Positions 9,597-12,509 of a DNA stretch of 12,509 nucleotides are shown piece after piece. Position 1 is the first letter of the stretch; each line of letters opens with the position of its first letter. A program made the translations under genes and the position numbers. Origin of the DNA: an uncultured Chitinophagales bacterium. GTDB lineage: Bacteria > Bacteroidota > Bacteroidia > Chitinophagales > Chitinophagaceae. The stretch is taken from contig CAMPIQ010000111.1 of the NCBI GenBank assembly GCA_946886475.1, forward strand, positions 1-12,509, written 5' to 3'. The notes under the pieces were generated by a model. That model ran no database searches. It saw only the letters and a list, made by a program, of their open reading frames with translations, and had not been told where the DNA came from.

Positions 9597-9610
9597 TTGT
9601 ACGCGATCAA
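9597..9610 (+). promoter_or_regulatory. FNR/CRP-like box upstream of the oxidase gene
   Basis: TTGTACGCGATCAA resembles the FNR/CRP-family pattern TTGAT-N4-ATCAA. The right half is perfect and the left half has two mismatches (TA for AT). Flanked by one more pair it reads ATTG..CGCG..CAAT, a near-palindrome. It lies 27 bases before the ATG at 9638, where an oxygen- or NO-responsive Crp/Fnr regulator could repress or, from a nearby start, activate. Short AT-rich palindromes arise by chance, so this is a candidate only. Confidence 0.28.
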
Positions 9611-9637
9611 TAAGATCATAAGGATAATTATTTAACC

Positions 9638-11443
9638 ATGGAGCAACAGATTCAATCTGCCGGACAGGATCTAAGCCTGTCTCCTGAAGTGGATACCCAC
9701 GATGCACACAAAACCGAAGGCTTTCTTACCAGGTATATCTTTAGCCAGGACCATAAAACCATTGCCAAGCAATTTCTGATAACGGGAATTATCTGGGCCA
9801 TCATTGGCGCTTTTTTCTCCGTAGTGTTTCGCCTGCAACTGGCTTATCCCGATCAGACCTTTCCCTTTCTTGAAATGATCTTTGGGAATGCCGCCAAAGA
9901 TGGCAGGATCACCCCGGATCTGTACTATTCCCTGCTGACCCTGCATGGAACCATTATGATCTTCTTTGTGCTTACAGCAGGCATGAGCGGAACCTTTGCC
10001 AATTTCCTGATACCCCTGCAGATCGGTGCAAGAGATATGGCATCGCCGTTTTTAAATATGCTTTCTTACTGGTTCTTTTTTCTTTCTGGTGCCATCATGC
10101 TTTCTTCCCTGTTTGTGGCATCCGGGCCTGCAAGCGGGGGATGGACCGCCTACCCTCCTTTAAGTGCCCTGGGACAGGCATCAAATGGATCGAAAACAGG
10201 AATGGATCTCTGGCTGATCAGCATGTGTTTGTTTGTTGTATCCCAGCTGTTGGGAGGCATTAATTATGTAACCACCGTTCTTAACCTGAGAACAAAAGGA
10301 ATGAGCATGATAAGAATGCCATTGAGCATATGGGGCCTGTTCTTTACCGCCGTTCTTGGTATCCTGTCCTTCCCCGTTCTATTTTCCGCTTTCATTTTAT
10401 TGATCTTCGACCGGCAGGTGGATACAAGCTTCTTTCTTACCGATATTGTGATAGGCGGACAAATTCTTTCCAACGAAGGCGGAAGCGCCATTCTCTACCA
10501 ACACCTGTTTTGGTTTCTCGGTCACCCTGAAGTATATATTGCCATCCTTCCGGCAATGGGAATAGTTTCAGAAGTAATGAGCGTGAATGCACGCAAGCCC
10601 ATCTTCGGATACATTGCCATGGTGGGATCTCTGTTTGCCATTTGCGTTCTGGCACTCCTGGTTTGGGCACATCATATGTTTGTTAGTGGTATGAATCCTT
10701 TTTTGGGATCGGTTTTCGTTCTGCTCACACTGATCATTGCCATTCCATCTGCCATTAAAGTATTCAACTGGATCACCACCATTTGGAGAGGTAATATACG
10801 GTTCACGCCTGCCATGCTTTTTTGTATCGGGTTTGTAAGTGTATTTATTTCCGGCGGACTCACTGGCATATGGATGGGAAATTCAACCATTGATATTCAT
10901 ATTCATGATACCTATTTCATCATAGCGCATTTTCACCTGGTGATGGGTGTGGCCTCTTTCTTTGGAATGTTTGCGGGGGTTTACCACTGGTTTCCTAAAA
11001 TGTTTGGAAGATATATGAACACAACACTCAGCCATATACATTTCTGGATCAGCTTAATTGGCGCCTACCTTATTTTCTGGCCCATGCATTACATTGGACT
11101 GGCGGGCGTTCCAAGGCGGTATCTTGATTTCTCCATGTGGACATCTTTCAACCAGTTTGGAGAACTGAACAAAATGATAACCGTTGTTACCATCATTGTA
11201 TTTGCGGCCAACCTGATGTTTGTTTTCAATTTCTTTTATTCCATGTTCAAAGGCAGGATCGTGAGATCGAAGAACCCCTGGAAAGCTAACACGCTTGAAT
11301 GGACAACACCTGTTGTACCCCCACATGGCAACTGGCCTGGTGATATTCCGGAGGTACACCGCTGGCCATATGATTATAGTAAAAATGGAAAGGATTTCAT
11401 TCCCCAGACGCAACCCGCACTGCCGGATGAAGAGAAGGTATGA
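9638..11443 (+). CDS. ctaD: Cytochrome c oxidase subunit I (haem-copper oxidase, type A1)
   Basis: 601 residues, the normal length for Bacteroidota CtaD without a fused subunit III. It is a twelve-helix inner-membrane protein that reduces O2 to water and pumps protons. Visible residues: low-spin haem ligands H103 (LHGT) and H433; high-spin haem ligand H431 (AHFH); CuB ligands H296, H345, H346; the His-Tyr cross-link pair H296/Y300 in GHPEVY with E298, which marks type A1; D-channel N122, D133, N140; K-channel K374 in AIPSAIKVF (Ser where Thr is usual); H423-D424 at the Mg site; R493-R494 (PRRY). It ends with NPWKANTLEWTTP and a short hydrophilic tail. These residues exclude NO reductase. No subunit II or III, haem-synthesis or cytochrome gene adjoins it, so partners must be encoded elsewhere. 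An Rrf2 regulator lies convergently 51 bases downstream. Confidence 0.97.
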   Translation: MEQQIQSAGQDLSLSPEVDTHDAHKTEGFLTRYIFSQDHKTIAKQFLITGIIWAIIGAFFSVVFRLQLAYPDQTFPFLEMIFGNAAKDGRITPDLYYSLLTLHGTIMIFFVLTAGMSGTFANFLIPLQIGARDMASPFLNMLSYWFFFLSGAIMLSSLFVASGPASGGWTAYPPLSALGQASNGSKTGMDLWLISMCLFVVSQLLGGINYVTTVLNLRTKGMSMIRMPLSIWGLFFTAVLGILSFPVLFSAFILLIFDRQVDTSFFLTDIVIGGQILSNEGGSAILYQHLFWFLGHPEVYIAILPAMGIVSEVMSVNARKPIFGYIAMVGSLFAICVLALLVWAHHMFVSGMNPFLGSVFVLLTLIIAIPSAIKVFNWITTIWRGNIRFTPAMLFCIGFVSVFISGGLTGIWMGNSTIDIHIHDTYFIIAHFHLVMGVASFFGMFAGVYHWFPKMFGRYMNTTLSHIHFWISLIGAYLIFWPMHYIGLAGVPRRYLDFSMWTSFNQFGELNKMITVVTIIVFAANLMFVFNFFYSMFKGRIVRSKNPWKANTLEWTTPVVPPHGNWPGDIPEVHRWPYDYSKNGKDFIPQTQPALPDEEKV

Positions 11444-11462
11444 AGGTGAATTGATGAGATGA

Positions 11463-11495
11463 AGGGCTCAATGAACACCGGGTTCTCCCTGCCCT
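11463..11495. terminator. Possible shared hairpin between convergent oxidase and Rrf2 genes
   Basis: AGGGC (11463-11467) pairs with GCCCT (11491-11495), and inside it GAAC (11473-11476) pairs with GTTC (11482-11485) around a five-base loop. The structure sits between the two stop codons and could stop transcription from both sides. It is interrupted by unpaired five-base bulges and has no T run, so this is a weak call. Confidence 0.25.
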
Positions 11496-11926
11496 CACCG
11501 CTTCAGATACATCAACCCATTAGCAAGCTCCATATTGAACTCTCCAATGGTTTTTGATTCCATCATCAGCTGGATCTTTTTGCGGATCAATTTAAATTCC
11601 TCGTGAAGCGGACATGGTTTTTTTTCGGAACAGTTTTTCAGTCCAAGTCCGCAACCTGTAAATAAATGGTCGCCATCTATGGCCCTGACAATATCAGCCA
11701 TCTTCCGGTTCCTTGATAATTTATCCAGATAAAAACCACCATTAGGACCTTTAATTGACTGCACCAGTCCTTTCCGCACCAGCTCCTGAAGAATTTTAGC
11801 AATGAAAGCTTCCGGAACGGAGGCGCCTGCTGATATCTCCCTGATACCGGTCCTGAATCCATCAACGGATCTGTAGGCTATGAACATCATGGCCCGGATG
11901 GCATATTCGCAACTTTTTGAAAACAT
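11495..11926 (-). CDS. Rrf2-family transcriptional regulator with probable Fe-S cluster site
   Basis: 143 residues, the usual length for the family that includes IscR, NsrR and RsrR. It starts with MFSKSCEYAIRAM, and residues 1-66 form the winged helix-turn-helix: recognition helix near 37-53 (VPEAFIAKILQELVRKG) and wing 'GPNGGFYL' (60-67). Residues 92-108 carry C92-X6-C99-X5-C105-X2-H108. IscR uses C-X5-C-X5-C-X2-H to hold a [2Fe-2S] cluster, so a redox- or NO-sensing cluster is likely, with one extra residue between the first two Cys. A dimerisation helix follows (about 106-125). It lies 67 bases after the universal stress protein gene on the same strand and converges on the oxidase gene. 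Control of the oxidase or of itself is plausible but inferred. Which member (IscR-, NsrR- or other type) it is cannot be settled here. Confidence 0.95.
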   Translation of the reverse strand: MFSKSCEYAIRAMMFIAYRSVDGFRTGIREISAGASVPEAFIAKILQELVRKGLVQSIKGPNGGFYLDKLSRNRKMADIVRAIDGDHLFTGCGLGLKNCSEKKPCPLHEEFKLIRKKIQLMMESKTIGEFNMELANGLMYLKR

Positions 11927-11937
11927 GTAGAATGAAA

Positions 11938-11958
11938 ATATTAAAAATGGTTCAATAT
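11938..11958. promoter_or_regulatory. AT-rich inverted repeat upstream of the Rrf2 gene
   Basis: ATATT (11938-11942) and AATAT (11954-11958) are inverted copies with an 11-base spacer, 12 to 32 bases ahead of the Rrf2 ATG. Many Rrf2 regulators bind AT-rich dyads of about this span in their own promoters, so autoregulation is possible. Five-bp AT arms are common by chance. Confidence 0.2.
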
Positions 11959-11993
11959 GATATAAACCTGAATGACCCTGACAGCCGAATTTT

Positions 11994-12452
11994 TTAAGTA
12001 GGAATTACAATTACCGGCATCTGGCTTTTAGCAATGACCTTGGCAGCAACATTACCCAGCACATTGTTAGTATTTTCGCTTTCACTGTGCCGGCCCAGTA
12101 CAATCAGGTCCACCTGCCTTTCTTCCGCAATCAAAATAATGTTTTCTGCAGAATCTCCATGGTCTACAATGGTTTCTATCCCGGGATCATCAAGTCCCGT
12201 CTTTATCTCATCAAGAAATTTAAAAGCCATCCTTTTAATTTCTGCAGTTCTGTCTCTTTCAACCAGGTCCTCATTACTAAAAAATCCAAAGCCCAATATG
12301 GGAGAATAGTTCAGGGAAAAATCATCACCGGCGTCAATGGCAACATGCAATATCAATGGTTGCAAATTCATTGCCTTTGCAACCCGGTATCCATAGGCTG
12401 CTACTTTGTGCGCGGAAGGATCATAATCAACTGCAATAAGAATTTTTTTCAT
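11994..12452 (-). CDS. Universal stress protein, UspA family
   Basis: 152 residues, one Usp domain covering the whole protein, probably cytoplasmic. It opens with the family strand MKKILIAVDYDPSA, with D9 at the nucleotide-contact position, continues with LILHVAID (33-40) and the glycine-poor 'DHGDSAENIILIAEERQVDLIVLGRHS' region read from about 97 to 123, and closes with the strand MPVIVIPT. ATP-binding members carry G-X2-G-X9-G-(S/T). Here the same place reads G120-X2-S123-X9-G133-N134, so two of the four key positions differ and ATP binding is doubtful. Usp proteins accumulate under starvation, oxygen limitation or redox stress. It precedes the Rrf2 gene by 67 bases in the same direction and may be co-transcribed with it. 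Only 57 bases of its upstream region are in the window and no promoter was recognised there. Confidence 0.95.
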   Translation of the reverse strand: MKKILIAVDYDPSAHKVAAYGYRVAKAMNLQPLILHVAIDAGDDFSLNYSPILGFGFFSNEDLVERDRTAEIKRMAFKFLDEIKTGLDDPGIETIVDHGDSAENIILIAEERQVDLIVLGRHSESENTNNVLGNVAAKVIAKSQMPVIVIPT

Positions 12453-12509
12453 TTATCTGGTTTTAACTTTCCAACGGCAGGAAGGAAAAAGTTACAGGTG
12501 CTACAATGT

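Larger units (their letters stand above)
9277..9637. other. Divergent intergenic region between the RHS cassette and the oxidase gene
   Basis: 361 bases with no credible gene on either strand and no tRNA-like fold that I could find. It must hold the promoter of the leftward RHS cassette and that of the rightward oxidase. For the leftward side I found only 'CATATTTG' (minus strand, 9300-9307), one mismatch from the Bacteroidota -7 element TAnnTTTG and without a properly spaced -33 TTG, so I do not call it. Rightward candidates are listed separately. Confidence 0.7.

Noticed and set aside
9671..11413. Frames overlapping the oxidase gene (9671-9946, 10264-10491, 10330-10530, 10437-10670, 10672-10890, 11054-11413)
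   Set aside because: They overlap a gene with every catalytic residue in place, and their own translations show no recognisable domain.
9638..11443. Nitric oxide reductase (NorB) as identity, suggested by the nearby Rrf2 gene
   Set aside because: The GHPEVY motif with cross-link Tyr300, E298 and the K-channel lysine K374 identify a type A1 oxygen reductase.
12034..12309. Plus-strand frame inside the universal stress protein gene
   Set aside because: Antisense shadow of a well-supported Usp domain.

Overview
The window reads as chromosome of a Bacteroidota species, most like the Chitinophagaceae. Supporting signs are two secreted RHS/YD-repeat proteins of the Bacteroidota type (a DUF6443-like N-terminus in one, an SpvB-like N-terminus in the other), a Bacteroidota-style cytochrome c oxidase subunit I ending in an 'LEWTTP' tail, and AT-rich leaders without Shine-Dalgarno sequences. 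The family assignment is my inference from protein style; no search was run.

Left three quarters (1-9276, all minus strand): a three-gene, leftward, probably co-transcribed cassette. In transcription order: (1) 9276-7849, a 475-residue exported protein with a helical N-terminal half and a predicted outer-membrane beta-barrel C-terminal half; (2) 7825-3968, a 1285-residue exported protein with an SpvB/TcB-like start, one clear YD repeat near its end and a cysteine-rich C-terminal module; (3) 3877 to beyond the left edge, a large exported RHS protein with a DUF6443-like start, many YD repeats, a complete RHS core ending in DPDG, and then the first 88 residues of a low-GC, Ser/Thr/Asn-rich C-terminal region. 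Gene 3 has no stop codon in the window. Its effector domain and any immunity gene would lie to the left.

Middle (9277-9637): a 361-base divergent intergenic region with no gene. It holds a 7-bp inverted repeat, a weak -7-like element and an FNR/CRP-like box just before the oxidase gene.

Right quarter: cytochrome c oxidase subunit I (9638-11443, plus) with a full set of haem, CuB and proton-channel residues but no subunit II, III or assembly gene beside it. Convergent to it are an Rrf2-family regulator with a probable Fe-S site (11926-11495) and, upstream of that on the same strand, a universal stress protein (12452-11994). Oxidase, Fe-S regulator and stress protein fit a small respiratory/redox-stress neighbourhood. 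That functional link is inferred from position only.

The most interesting element is the RHS cassette. It pairs an SpvB/TcB-like protein and an RHS-core/TcC-like protein with a dedicated outer-membrane beta-barrel partner, resembling a split RHS cocoon with its own surface or export component.
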